A stretch of 64,000 nucleotides of DNA from CAIYRG01 sp964446945 (GTDB lineage: Bacteria > Pseudomonadota > Alphaproteobacteria > Micropepsales > Micropepsaceae). Made by a program: the position numbers and the translations under genes. The notes beneath the pieces were generated by a model, which saw nothing but the letters and a program-made list of their open reading frames with translations, searched no databases and was not told where the DNA came from. Of this stretch, positions 9,670 to 18,212 are shown one piece after another. The stretch covers positions 1-64,000 of the forward strand of contig CAYUQO010000013.1 in assembly GCA_964446945.1 (NCBI GenBank). The letters are read 5' to 3'. Within the stretch, counting starts at the first letter, position 1; each line of letters begins with the position of its first letter.

Positions 9670-10104
9670 AGGTCCCCCCAATTCGAGTTTGCACACAAGC
9701 TAATTCGGCGCATGGCCCGGCTCAACCACTCTGTTGCGTCTCATGGATCACAGTTGATTTAGAGGACTCCGCTGTCCGGCCAATGGCGCTCGCCCGGAGG
9801 TTCGGCGACTCGGGTGAGCGGGCTGTGCTGGCTCTGTCCATGCAGCGTCGCCTGTCTGTCGGCCCGTGACTCGAAATTAATGTGCAGGAGAAACGCGTGG
9901 ATAACTTCGAACGGGAACGGATGACTCCGAATTGTCACATCGGAAGACTTGACCGCACGGATAGATTGCCGTTCGAACCGCGCCGGGAGTGCAGACCCGG
10001 CCGGAACTCAGTACCGCCTACAAATAATTTCAACATCGGAACGGCGGCACGATCATCGCGTACCGTCTCATGGCCGATGCGGCTTACGGGCACAGGAGTA
10101 AGCG
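9670..10104. other. Stretch without a recognised gene
   Basis: About 430 bases between the divergent small membrane protein and the small gene at 10105. One + strand frame is open at 9882-10226 but its product is arginine-rich and unlike a protein, and it would overlap the better-supported gene at 10105. I see no RNA gene or strong hairpin. Confidence 0.4.
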
Positions 10105-10293
10105 ATGTCCCGCGACGAATGGAAAATACAGCTTCACCTCACTTGCGCTGGCGAATTGCGGTCGATGGCCGGCAAGATGCTCGGCAACGGCAAAGACGAG
10201 TTGATCAGGATCGCCGAAGGTCATGAACAATTGGCAAAGTCGCTGGGAGGAACCACGATAGGTGGCACGCAGCGCCTCGCCGGAACCGCGTGA
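10105..10293 (+). CDS. Small hypothetical protein
   Basis: A 62-residue soluble protein (CAGELRSMAGKMLGNGKDEL, then RIAEGHEQLAKSLGG). The support is a strong AGGAG ribosome site 6 bases before the ATG and an amphipathic helix with the spacing seen in other short alphaproteobacterial proteins. No function can be given. It is convergent with the amidohydrolase at 10316-11275. Confidence 0.5.
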   Translation: MSRDEWKIQLHLTCAGELRSMAGKMLGNGKDELIRIAEGHEQLAKSLGGTTIGGTQRLAGTA

Positions 10294-10315
10294 TCTCCTG
10301 CGGCCGCCGTTCTGA

Positions 10316-11275
10316 TCAGATGCGCGGGAAGCCGTAGAGCGTCTGCGGATTGTCGACCAGAATCCGGTTACGCTCGCGCTCGTTCGGCGCCCACCGCAAC
10401 AAAAGATCGAACAAAGCTGCATCGTCCGGCTTTTTGCCGGCGGGCAGACTCGGATGCGGCCAATCGCTTCCCCACACCACGCGCTCGGGTGCGGCCGTGA
10501 CCCAGGCCTGCGCGACCTTGGTGGAATCGGCATAGTCAGGCGGCCCGGACTTGGTGTCGATATAGGCGCCTGAGATTTTCACCCAGGTCTTTCCCTTGTC
10601 GATCAGCCGGCGGATCACGCCATAGGCGGGATGCGTGATGCCCTGCGGTTCGGGCAAGTGCCCGAGATGATCGAAGACGAGGGTGTTGGGAAGGCGACCC
10701 CACAGATCCTCCGCGGCAGCGATGCGATCCGCCGGGAGCAAAAGCTGAACATGCCATCCGAATGCCATGACCCGTTTCGCGAGCGGCTCGATCATGTCGA
10801 AAGTCGAAGTCACGGTTGGCGGATTCTGGCTGAAGCGAACGCCGCGCACGCCTCCGTCGGTGAGCCGCTTCAGCTCAGCATCGGTGACGGCGGTCGTCAG
10901 CAGCGCGACGCCTCGTGCGTTCGCACCAATTCGCGCGATTGCGTCCAGTGTGATGCTATTGTTGTCGACATAGGCAGCGGGCGTCACGATGACGTTGCGC
11001 GTGGTGCCGATACGGCGCTGTAGCAGCCTGTACTCCTCGACGCGCGCATTGGGCTGGAACTGCGGGCCCCTGTCTTTGGGCGGAAAGCGCATCGCGTCGT
11101 AAATATGGTGGTGGCAATCGCACGCGCCAGGCGGCGCTTTCAGCCTGGGTAACTCCGTACCGACGGAATTGGGCACCGCGACCTGCGCGTTCGCGGGTCT
11201 CGCGTGAAGCGCTGTTAATGCGGCAATGCCCGCGCCCTGAATGAATGGCCGACGGCCCATGCGCGTGTTGTCCAT
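10316..11275 (-). CDS. Tat-exported amidohydrolase, LigI/TIM-barrel family
   Basis: A 319-residue metal-dependent hydrolase of the family that includes 2-pyrone-4,6-dicarboxylate lactonase (LigI). The N-terminus has a Tat motif (GRRPFIQG) and a signal ending near ANAQV, so it probably acts in the periplasm. The barrel begins with CDCHHHIYD (HxH), continues with FDHLGHLP and WVKISGAY, and ends with GSDWPHP, whose Asp is the typical catalytic acid. The ATG at 11275 follows GGAGGAG. The next gene upstream, a cupin, is divergent, leaving about 80 bases for two promoters. Lactone substrate not predictable. Confidence 0.85.
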   Translation of the reverse strand: MDNTRMGRRPFIQGAGIAALTALHARPANAQVAVPNSVGTELPRLKAPPGACDCHHHIYDAMRFPPKDRGPQFQPNARVEEYRLLQRRIGTTRNVIVTPAAYVDNNSITLDAIARIGANARGVALLTTAVTDAELKRLTDGGVRGVRFSQNPPTVTSTFDMIEPLAKRVMAFGWHVQLLLPADRIAAAEDLWGRLPNTLVFDHLGHLPEPQGITHPAYGVIRRLIDKGKTWVKISGAYIDTKSGPPDYADSTKVAQAWVTAAPERVVWGSDWPHPSLPAGKKPDDAALFDLLLRWAPNERERNRILVDNPQTLYGFPRI

Positions 11276-11354
11276 CGCTGCTCCTCCGCAAGAAGGTATA
11301 CTAGCGCGAAATGCCTTGGCCCGTGATGGGCGGTCCGGACATAAGGAGGCCGCG

Positions 11355-11858
11355 ATGCCGAGTATCAGAAAAATGGTGATCACCGCTGCAACAGTGATTG
11401 CCGCAGCTGCGGCGCTGCAGACCAACGGTGTCGCTCAGGAGAATGCGAATTCAGGAGCCGGCGTGGTCACCGTGTTCGATCATGCGAAGCTGGACGCATC
11501 ATTTGCAAGAGCGCTGGCAAATGGAGGTACGGCGCCGCTGTGGAGCCGCACATCCAGCTATGGCACTTCCGAAGTGAGCGTCCACAGCCGGGACTCGACG
11601 GAATCGGCCTGCCCTGTTCAGGGATGCAGTCACAAAAATTACACGGCCGTGGTGATTGTGGTGGGCGGGGCGGCAACTCTGGAAGTGGGAGGGTCAGTCA
11701 GGGCGACGGGCGCGAACAAATTCGGCGGGCAATTGGTGCAGGGCGGCGAGTCCCGTCGCATCAGCCAGGGTGATGTGTTCATCATGCCCCCGGATACGAT
11801 GCACTGGTACAGGGACGTGGCGCCGTCCTTCCGCTATATCGAGGTGCCGGTCCCGTAG
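11355..11858 (+). CDS. Secreted cupin-fold protein
   Basis: A 167-residue exported protein with a signal peptide at about 1-27 (ending near GVAQE). The cupin barrel covers about 95-165: YTAVVIVVGGAATLEVGG, then ISQGDVFIMPPDTMHWY, where the His matches the second cupin motif. CPVQGCSH holds two close cysteines. The ATG at 11355 follows AAGGAGG. It is divergent from the LigI-like gene. A similar cupin is at 29057-29512. Enzyme activity is not inferable. Confidence 0.75.
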   Translation: MPSIRKMVITAATVIAAAAALQTNGVAQENANSGAGVVTVFDHAKLDASFARALANGGTAPLWSRTSSYGTSEVSVHSRDSTESACPVQGCSHKNYTAVVIVVGGAATLEVGGSVRATGANKFGGQLVQGGESRRISQGDVFIMPPDTMHWYRDVAPSFRYIEVPVP

Positions 11859-11967
11859 CCGCATCCGATCAAACGCAAGCCGGGGCGAGTGTCATCGCTT
11901 TGCCACTATTGTCGTGCTTATTGTTCTTCCCGATTATTCGACTCCGAACGCCGACTGAGAAAAACCG

Positions 11968-12333
11968 ATGAAAGTCCGAGCCGTCATCGCAATTGCTGCC
12001 ATTGTCGTCGCAAGTCAGGCCGTGGCGCAGCCACAAAAGCCGAAACCCGACTGGATCACGACGACGAACCAGCCATGCAAGGTGTGGAATCCCGAGCCGC
12101 AACCGAACGAGTCCGTAACCTGGTCGGGAGAGTGCAAGGACGGATTTGCGACGGGAAAAGGCGTTCTGAACTGGACGGAAAACGGCAAGCCCGACGTGGT
12201 ATTCGATGGCGAATACCGCAACGGCAAACGCAATGGGCACGGCGTACTGATGACTCCGGATGGTGAGCGCGTCGAAGGCGTTTGGGTGAACGATGAGCTT
12301 CTGACCGGAGGAGATGACGCGCCGCCAATCTGA
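11968..12333 (+). CDS. Secreted MORN-repeat protein
   Basis: A 121-residue exported protein with a signal peptide at about 1-20 (VASQAVAQ). The mature part has two to three MORN-type strands: WSGECKDGFATGKGVLNW, FDGEYRNGKRNGHGVLMT and VEGVWVNDELL. MORN repeats form a beta-meander. One cysteine pair (PCKVW, GECKD) may form a disulfide. Function unknown. Confidence 0.75.
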   Translation: MKVRAVIAIAAIVVASQAVAQPQKPKPDWITTTNQPCKVWNPEPQPNESVTWSGECKDGFATGKGVLNWTENGKPDVVFDGEYRNGKRNGHGVLMTPDGERVEGVWVNDELLTGGDDAPPI

Positions 12334-12445
12334 GGGCACGCGCCTCGCTGCCAGCCGCGCCCCGAGCCCTGATCGGCCGTGCCATTGTCACGCATTCGCC
12401 ACTTGTGCGTTATCACATCGACCAGAGCCATGGAGGCGTAGCAAA

Positions 12446-12994
12446 GTGCGCAAAACCATTCCCCTGATCGGCCTCGGCCTGGTGCTTTTCGGCACGGCCG
12501 CCGCTGCTCAACCAGCCCCCGCGGTCGATCCCGGCCGCGATACTTATTGCCGCCAGAGCGCCGCGGCGAGCACCGGCTACCAGACTCCGCGTCAGGCCGC
12601 AGAGAATGCTCAGGCCACCGGGACCATCGGTGGACTTCTGGGCGGCGCGGCGCTGGGGGCAATCATCGGTGGACGGCGCAATGCCGGTGCGGGCGCAGCG
12701 ATTGGCGCAGTTGGTGGCGCAATCGCCGGCAGCGCTGTCGGCGCGAACAATGCCAATGCCGCCGCTGCCAATGTCAGGGCGCGTTATTCCGAAACATATT
12801 ATGCATGCATGTATAGCGGCTATGGCCCGCCGCCCGCCGGGTATTACGCGCCGGAACCTCCGCCGCCGGGCGCCTATCCGCCACCACCGCCGGAGGGTTA
12901 TCCGCCACCGCCGGCTGCTTATCCCCCGCCACCGGAGGCATATCCACCTCCGCCCGCGGGCTATTATTATCCGCCACCTCCGCCGGGCGACTAA
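12446..12994 (+). CDS. Secreted glycine-zipper protein with Pro/Tyr-rich tail
   Basis: A 182-residue exported protein. A signal peptide covers about 1-22. A glycine-zipper segment lies at about 55-95 (GTIGGLLGGAALGAIIGG and onward), as in outer-membrane lipoproteins and spanning proteins. The last 60 residues are repeats built on PPPP-x-x-Y. I chose the GTG at 12446, which begins the signal peptide and has GGAGG 9 bases upstream. The tail is likely exposed and extended. Two Cys (TYCRQ, YACMY) may pair. Confidence 0.75.
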   Translation: MRKTIPLIGLGLVLFGTAAAAQPAPAVDPGRDTYCRQSAAASTGYQTPRQAAENAQATGTIGGLLGGAALGAIIGGRRNAGAGAAIGAVGGAIAGSAVGANNANAAAANVRARYSETYYACMYSGYGPPPAGYYAPEPPPPGAYPPPPPEGYPPPPAAYPPPPEAYPPPPAGYYYPPPPPGD

Positions 12995-13233
12995 GGCGAT
13001 TCAAACAAGTCACTGAATGACTTAGGGCGGCCGCTGCGGATCGGGATTGATCTGCGCCACGCGTCATCGCGCCGTGCGTCACCGCTTTAAGGCAGCCGGT
13101 GCATGATGCCCTTGCGGCCGCTTCGGGCCCGGCACACTGCGACTTGCTCTCCCCCCGCATTCACGACTGTTGCCACGCGGTCGTTCCGATATTACGACCG
13201 ATGCCGGGGGCGATTCGATACCGGGGGGCTACG

Positions 13234-14025
13234 ATGCTACGGAAGTCCGTTCTTGCGGCGGTATTTGCGGTTTGGCCGCTCGCCGCTTACGCGGTCACCG
13301 ACGAAATCCAGGTCTATCAGGGCGACATCACGGCGCCCGGCGTGCTCAATCTCACCTGGCACAACAACTACACGCCGAGCGGTTTGAAGGACGAACCGTT
13401 TCCCGGCGGCGTCATCGACAATCATACGCTCAGCGGCGTCACCGAATGGGCTTACGGCATCACCGACTGGTGGGAGCAGGGTGTCTATCTGCCGCTTTAT
13501 TCGCATTCGGACAATCGGGGCTGGACCTATAACGGTTTCAAACTCCGCGAACTCTTCGTGCAGCCGCACAATGAAGACAAGATGTTCTTCTACGGCGTGA
13601 ACTTCGAGTTCAGCTGGAATGAGAAGCAATGGGACACGCGGACCAATACGGGCGAGATTCGTCCGATTATCGGCATTCGTATTCCTGAAGGCTTCAGTCT
13701 CACGATCAACCCGATCGTCGACAATTCCTATATCGGCTTCAACCGGCTGGAATTCGTTCCGGCGACGCGGCTCGACTACAAGGTCAATGACACCTGGACA
13801 GTGGCAGCGGAGGAATATGACGACTTCGGTCAGCTCCGGAGATTTCTGCCGGGTGATGAGCAATGGCATCAACTCTGGGCCGTGGTCGATTACTCCGGCG
13901 ATCCGATTTCGATTGAGACCGGTGTCGGATTTGGTTTGACGCCGGCGACCGACCACTTCGCCATCAAGCTGATGATCCTCACTGACCTCAACGGACCACA
14001 CGCGTTGTTTGGCCCGCGACAGTAG
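13234..14025 (+). CDS. Outer-membrane beta-barrel-like secreted protein
   Basis: A 263-residue exported protein with a signal peptide at about 1-20 (PLAAYA). The mature part is a series of alternating, aromatic-rich strands (for example FFYGVNFEFSWN, FSLTINPIVDNSYIGF, ISIETGVGFGLTP), as in small outer-membrane barrels. It ends before a short GPRQ rather than a terminal aromatic residue. No cargo can be named. The ATG at 13234 begins the signal peptide; the open frame extends upstream without protein-like sequence. Confidence 0.75.
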   Translation: MLRKSVLAAVFAVWPLAAYAVTDEIQVYQGDITAPGVLNLTWHNNYTPSGLKDEPFPGGVIDNHTLSGVTEWAYGITDWWEQGVYLPLYSHSDNRGWTYNGFKLRELFVQPHNEDKMFFYGVNFEFSWNEKQWDTRTNTGEIRPIIGIRIPEGFSLTINPIVDNSYIGFNRLEFVPATRLDYKVNDTWTVAAEEYDDFGQLRRFLPGDEQWHQLWAVVDYSGDPISIETGVGFGLTPATDHFAIKLMILTDLNGPHALFGPRQ

Positions 14026-14112
14026 CCGGATCTCGCATCAGCAAATCATCAGCTTTTTGCCGGTTGTATTTCCGTGCGGTATAACTTCCGGTCTGCGCTG
14101 GGGATAACGACA

Positions 14113-14511
14113 ATGCCGGGTACGAGATTCATGCAGATCGGGGGTGCTGCACTGTTTGTCTCGAGTCTGCTGTTGGGATCATTTCCGGTTTATGCGCACC
14201 ATTCCTTCGCGATGTTCGACGCGACCAAAAGCGTAACGCTGACCGGAACGGTAAGGCAGGTGGATTACGCCAACCCGCATGTCTGGGTTTATCTGACTGT
14301 CGAGAACAACGGCAAGATTGAGAACTGGGGCATGGAAGGCGGCAATCTCGGCGGTCTTTATCGCATGGGCTGGACCAAAGATTCGGTGAAAGTGGGCGAT
14401 AAGATCACCATGGAAGTTCATCCGCTCAAGGACGGAACGGCCGGCGGACAGATCGTTCGGGTCACCACGTCGGACGGTCACGTGTTCGGTCGTGGCGGAC
14501 CACCGCAATAA
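14113..14511 (+). CDS. Secreted DUF6152-family protein, copy 1
   Basis: A 132-residue exported protein with signal peptide ending near PVYA. The mature protein starts HHSFAMFDATKSVTLTGTV and continues with DYANPHVWVYL and VHPLKDGTAGGQIV. This is the pattern of the uncharacterised DUF6152 family. The twin His at the new N-terminus and NPH suggest a metal site, but that is inference. A second copy at 59531-59953 shares HHSFAMFD, NPH and HPLKDGTxGGQ. The next gene, same strand, encodes a secreted protein often seen beside this family. Confidence 0.8.
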   Translation: MPGTRFMQIGGAALFVSSLLLGSFPVYAHHSFAMFDATKSVTLTGTVRQVDYANPHVWVYLTVENNGKIENWGMEGGNLGGLYRMGWTKDSVKVGDKITMEVHPLKDGTAGGQIVRVTTSDGHVFGRGGPPQ

Positions 14512-14606
14512 GCGGTCAGCGCCGGCAATCGTATGCTGAAGGACCCGCTGCCGCCCCGAACACAGGGCGAGGCGGTTTCTTTGCGTCTGTCACGGAGGAG
14601 ATTCAG

Positions 14607-15341
14607 GTGAACATTCGACGCACTGCTCTGGGAACTGCCGCATGCGCCACGCTCGCATGGAGTTTGCTTTCGAGTGCAGCCGGCGCTCAGCCGATGATGG
14701 ATGGTCATCCGGACTTCAGCGGCCTGTGGCAGTGCCGGACCAATTGCGGAAATGGGGTTCTGCTGCCGCGTGATCAGATGGACATGACGCCAGAGGGACA
14801 GCGGCTTTATGCGATCAAGAAGGCCGGGGTCGATCGCGGCGATCCCGCCATTGACACCGGCCTGATGTGTCACCCGCTCGGGATTCCGCGGTTGGCGATG
14901 TTCGGGACTTTCGACATCCTGCAAAAGCCGGATCACATCGCGATACTGGGCGAATGGCTGGGACCCGGACGGGAAATCTATTTCCAGAACACGCACCGCA
15001 AGGACTACTTCCCGACCTTCATGGGCGATTCGATCGCGAGTTGGGATGGCAACGTGCTGGTCATCGACACCACCAATATCGACGAAGAGACATTGGTCGA
15101 CAGCAGCGGTTTTCCGCATTCCGACGAGCTGCATTTTGTCGAACGCTGGACGCTTTCCCCCGATGGCAACATCATAAGGTCCGACTGGACACTAACCGAT
15201 CCAAAAATCTTCAGGGCGGTCTTCCACCGGACCGTCACTTACTCGCGCAAGAATTCAAAGGACGAGCGGCAGCGGATTGTCGAAAATGTCTGCCAAAACG
15301 TCGAGACCGGCGGCAAGCTTGGTGCACCGCCGCTCAGATAA
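14607..15341 (+). CDS. Secreted protein of unknown function (DFSGLW type)
   Basis: A 244-residue exported protein. A signal peptide at about 1-27 is followed by GHPDFSGLWQC, then CHPLGIPRLAMFG, a beta-rich body (WDGNVLVIDTTN, FVERWTLSPDGN) and QNVETGG near the end. This layout belongs to a large uncharacterised group of periplasmic proteins in soil proteobacteria and acidobacteria, often next to DUF6152 genes, as here (96 bases apart). Start is a GTG with GGAGGAG 6 bases upstream. Confidence 0.75.
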   Translation: MNIRRTALGTAACATLAWSLLSSAAGAQPMMDGHPDFSGLWQCRTNCGNGVLLPRDQMDMTPEGQRLYAIKKAGVDRGDPAIDTGLMCHPLGIPRLAMFGTFDILQKPDHIAILGEWLGPGREIYFQNTHRKDYFPTFMGDSIASWDGNVLVIDTTNIDEETLVDSSGFPHSDELHFVERWTLSPDGNIIRSDWTLTDPKIFRAVFHRTVTYSRKNSKDERQRIVENVCQNVETGGKLGAPPLR

Positions 15342-15398
15342 AGCGCCGTAAGAGCAAGGGCATGATTCCGGGTTGGACGCGGTAAGATTCGAGCGCGG

Positions 15399-15674
15399 TC
15401 AGCGGTCGGGCGCTGATTCCATCGGTACAGGCAGCTTCTCTCCGGCCACAGCTGTCACCGAGGGCGGATGCTGTTCTTCCGTCGATCCCGTCCTGGCGAC
15501 GCCATTCGTACGAAAATCCGCTTTGGAATCGTCCCTCGAAGAATCGCGAATCAGGGCCAGCCAGTCTGCTGCGAGTTGGAGCCAAGTAAGCTTGCGGTCG
15601 TCGCCCTGACTCTCGCGGGACATCCGCTGGCAAAATGCAGCGTACGCACGGTACACGTTGTACTTATCGCTCAC
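15399..15674 (-). CDS. Small helical hypothetical protein
   Basis: A 91-residue protein. Its first half (YRAYAAFCQRMSRES, then DRKLTWLQLAADWLALI) fits a widespread group of short alphaproteobacterial proteins with a CxRMA helix followed by WLxLAxxWL. The second half is low-complexity. It starts at a GTG (15674) with only a weak ribosome site. Role unknown. Confidence 0.6.
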   Translation of the reverse strand: MSDKYNVYRAYAAFCQRMSRESQGDDRKLTWLQLAADWLALIRDSSRDDSKADFRTNGVARTGSTEEQHPPSVTAVAGEKLPVPMESAPDR

Positions 15675-15844
15675 GCCACGGAACCTTGCCCCAGGACTCG
15701 TCTAGAACGTGAAGATTTAATAAACGGACGAAGATTTACTGTGAGAACGCTGTGACATCCGTGAGGCACAGTTCCTGCCGATGGTGAAATCGAAGGAACT
15801 TTGCCCCTAGCTTGGCGTTAGATTCGGCCAAAATGGGGATGCAA

Positions 15845-16063
15845 ATGCGGACAGCTCTTATGGTGGTTCTTGCAACGACGCTACTGGCGGGCTGCGGGAC
15901 GGTGCAGACTGATCGCACACTTTCAGGTGCCGCGATCGGCGCCGGGATCGGCCTTGTCGCTGGACCTCCTGGCGTGGTTGTCGGAGGCGTTGTGGGTGCC
16001 GGTGTCGGCATGATCAGCAGCCCGCGTCAAATTGATCTGGGCAAACCATTCTGGAAAAGCTGA
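15845..16063 (+). CDS. Small glycine-zipper lipoprotein
   Basis: A 72-residue lipoprotein: a short signal with lipobox LLAGC, then a glycine zipper (GAAIGAGIGLVAGPPG and onward) and a basic tail. Three in-frame ATGs (15833, 15839, 15845) are possible; I chose 15845 because GGGG lies 6 bases upstream and the signal peptide is ideal. Such proteins sit in the outer membrane or span it; the specific role is unknown. Confidence 0.7.
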   Translation: MRTALMVVLATTLLAGCGTVQTDRTLSGAAIGAGIGLVAGPPGVVVGGVVGAGVGMISSPRQIDLGKPFWKS

Positions 16064-16163
16064 CAGTCCAACTTCCGGACGCACGCGGGACAGATTCTCG
16101 AGCGAGGATTTTCCCGCGTCGCCGATGAATGCTATCGTCGGCCAGTTTTAAAAGGCTGCGCCG

Positions 16164-17066
16164 ATGATCCGTTCGCTGGGACTTCTTTTAATTGCCCTCA
16201 CTGCCTCAACTGGCGCTCTCGCGCAGACCTGCACCGGGAATCCCGTTGCGGTGCAGGTGCTGGGCTCAGGAGCGCCCGGTTATGTGAAGGACCGGGCCAA
16301 CACCAGTTACCTGCTCTGGATCGGCAATCAGGCAAAGATATTGATGGATACCGGCGGCGGCAGTTACGGCCGCCTGGCGCAATCGGGTGCGCGCTTCAGC
16401 GACATTTCGATGGTGCTCATCAGCCATCTGCACCCGGATCACGTATCTGATCTACCTGCGGTGATGTGGTCGGCGCGGCAGACGCGGCGCGATGCGCTGC
16501 CGATCTTTGGACCAACGGGTGACGAAGCCGCGCCACCATTCACGACATTCGTGTCCCGGCTTTTTGACCCGAAGACCGGCGCTTACGAGGTACTTGGTTC
16601 TGTGATGGCGAACGCGCCATTGAATCCGACGCAGATGCGGATCGACGCGCATGATCTCGACGTAACCAAAACCGATCCATCACCGGTCTGGGATCGCGAC
16701 GGCATCATAGTCACGGCGATGGGTATTCCGCATGGGAATCTGCCGAATCTGGCCTATCGCATCGAAACCCAGGGCAAGACTGTCGTCTACAGCTCGGATC
16801 AGAACGGGACCAATCCGCGCTTTCCCGCTTTTGCCCAGGGCGCCGATCTTTTGATCATGCATCTCGCAATCGGCGTGGGCGCAAATAATCCCATTCAGGC
16901 GCTTCCCCTTGTCGTCGGACAGGTGGCGCAAAGCGCGCATCCGAAACGGCTGGTGCTCAGCCATATTGGAAATTTCGATCTGGACGCAGCACTGGCCGAC
17001 GTCAAGAAAACCTATACCGGCCCGTTGACCGTCGCGGCCGACTTACAATGTTACCAAGTGCAATAA
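16164..17066 (+). CDS. Periplasmic metallo-beta-lactamase-fold hydrolase
   Basis: A 300-residue exported protein with signal peptide ending near ALAQT. It has the MBL-fold HxHxDH motif as SHLHPDHVSD (about residue 94), then IPHGNLPN, YSSDQNG and VLSHIGNF, which supply the remaining metal ligands. The pattern is closer to RNase Z/arylsulfatase-like MBL proteins than to antibiotic lactamases. It is convergent with another MBL-fold gene (17209-18087), the two stop codons being separated by a palindromic element. Confidence 0.85.
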   Translation: MIRSLGLLLIALTASTGALAQTCTGNPVAVQVLGSGAPGYVKDRANTSYLLWIGNQAKILMDTGGGSYGRLAQSGARFSDISMVLISHLHPDHVSDLPAVMWSARQTRRDALPIFGPTGDEAAPPFTTFVSRLFDPKTGAYEVLGSVMANAPLNPTQMRIDAHDLDVTKTDPSPVWDRDGIIVTAMGIPHGNLPNLAYRIETQGKTVVYSSDQNGTNPRFPAFAQGADLLIMHLAIGVGANNPIQALPLVVGQVAQSAHPKRLVLSHIGNFDLDAALADVKKTYTGPLTVAADLQCYQVQ

Positions 17067-17072
17067 GAAAGA

Positions 17073-17181
17073 TTTCACGCGGAGGCGCGGAGATCACAGA
17101 GGTATCCCTGACACGCTGTACAGGCGAGCCAATTCGTCTTCACACACTGGATATCTCCGCGCCCTCGGCGGCTCCGCGTGA
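17073..17181. repeat. Dispersed palindromic element, copy 1
   Basis: The left end TTTCACGCGGAGGCGCGGAG and the right end CTCCGCGTGA are inverted copies of one another, with a second CTCCGCG in the right arm. Copy 2 is at 27264-27371 with nearly the same termini. It lies between two convergent stop codons. It looks like a non-coding mobile or REP-like palindrome. Confidence 0.7.
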
Positions 17182-17208
17182 CAAGTTTCGTTTTGGTTGT
17201 GTTGAATT

Positions 17209-18087
17209 CTACTTTTTGGTCAGTTCCTGATAGGTCGTTTCCGTGAAGCTCGGGAAACGGGGTGCTTCAGCGCCCGGCTTGGGGGTTTCTCCGAACGCGG
17301 CTTTGACCTCTTCGAGCGACTTACCCTCCTTCACCATAGCCGCGATTCTGGCGCGCTTGTCTTCGGCGTGTTTCAAATGCGCCTCCACCTGCGCCTTCGT
17401 CTCGGGATTTGCGTGGCCGAGCACATAGGTGTTGGCGTCGAGTTGCGTGAGCGCCGAGACAAAATCGATCCAGCCCTGGGACGTGCCATTCTTTTGCAGA
17501 TGGATCAGCGGATCATTGCCGCCAATCAGGTCGCCGCTGAAGACCGTTTTTTCCGCGGGCAGGTAAACTGCGAGATCGCCGCTGGTATGCGCGGGCGCGA
17601 CATGGATCAGCGTCAGTTTCACGCCGTCAATCGTGTCGGTTTCCTGCGCATGGCTGACGATCTTGTTCGGCAGATATTCGGTCGGCGGTGCACCGCGCGC
17701 GCCGGCGTTGAGTGCCGCTTCCATTTCCCTGCGGTCGTTCTGATCCGCGATGATGGTAACGCCCTTCGGAAATGATATCAGACCGTTGACATGGTCGGCA
17801 TCACTGTGGGTCAGGATGACCGTCGTGATCGGCTTCGGGGTAAGTTTTGCCACCGCATCCACGATGCCCTTGCCGGCCGCGGCGGTGGTCTTGGTGTCGA
17901 CGACAATGACCCCGTTCTGGCCGATGATGATTCCGGCATTTCCGCCGCCGCCCTCGACGAAATAGATGTTGTTCTTCACCTTGTGCACAGTCAGCGGGGG
18001 ATTTGGCGCCTGGGCTTGGGCGAGCACGGCAAAGCCGGCGAGTCCCCCGGCCATGGCGAAAGTGAATGCGCAAATTTGGCGATTCAT
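17209..18087 (-). CDS. Secreted metallo-beta-lactamase-fold hydrolase
   Basis: A 292-residue exported protein, signal peptide at about 1-25. The MBL motif reads THSDADHVNG (an HxDxDH variant common in the SoxH/quinoprotein-relay-like group). Further ligands are seen in HVAPAHTSGD and FSGDLIGG, and VLGHANPET near the C-terminus. It has the NNIYFVEGGGGNAGIIIG opening typical of this group. The ATG at 18087 follows GGAGGAG. Not closely similar to the convergent MBL protein at 16164-17066. Confidence 0.85.
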   Translation of the reverse strand: MNRQICAFTFAMAGGLAGFAVLAQAQAPNPPLTVHKVKNNIYFVEGGGGNAGIIIGQNGVIVVDTKTTAAAGKGIVDAVAKLTPKPITTVILTHSDADHVNGLISFPKGVTIIADQNDRREMEAALNAGARGAPPTEYLPNKIVSHAQETDTIDGVKLTLIHVAPAHTSGDLAVYLPAEKTVFSGDLIGGNDPLIHLQKNGTSQGWIDFVSALTQLDANTYVLGHANPETKAQVEAHLKHAEDKRARIAAMVKEGKSLEEVKAAFGETPKPGAEAPRFPSFTETTYQELTKK

Positions 18088-18212
18088 GATGCAAACTCCT
18101 CCTTCAAAGCCATGCCCGTCTGACCGGCCCGGCGTCACGGCAGGACAAGCGAAAAACACGTTAATCCGAACACCAGACTTAGGGAACTGTGGGGCAGGGG
18201 TCTTCGACCCGC

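Noticed and set aside
9882..10226. A 114-codon + strand frame
   Set aside because: Arginine-rich, no family resemblance, and overlaps the better-supported small gene at 10105.
12840..12994. Regular repeats that could suggest a CRISPR array
   Set aside because: They are codons of the PPPP-x-x-Y tail of a secreted protein; repeats are short and without spacers.
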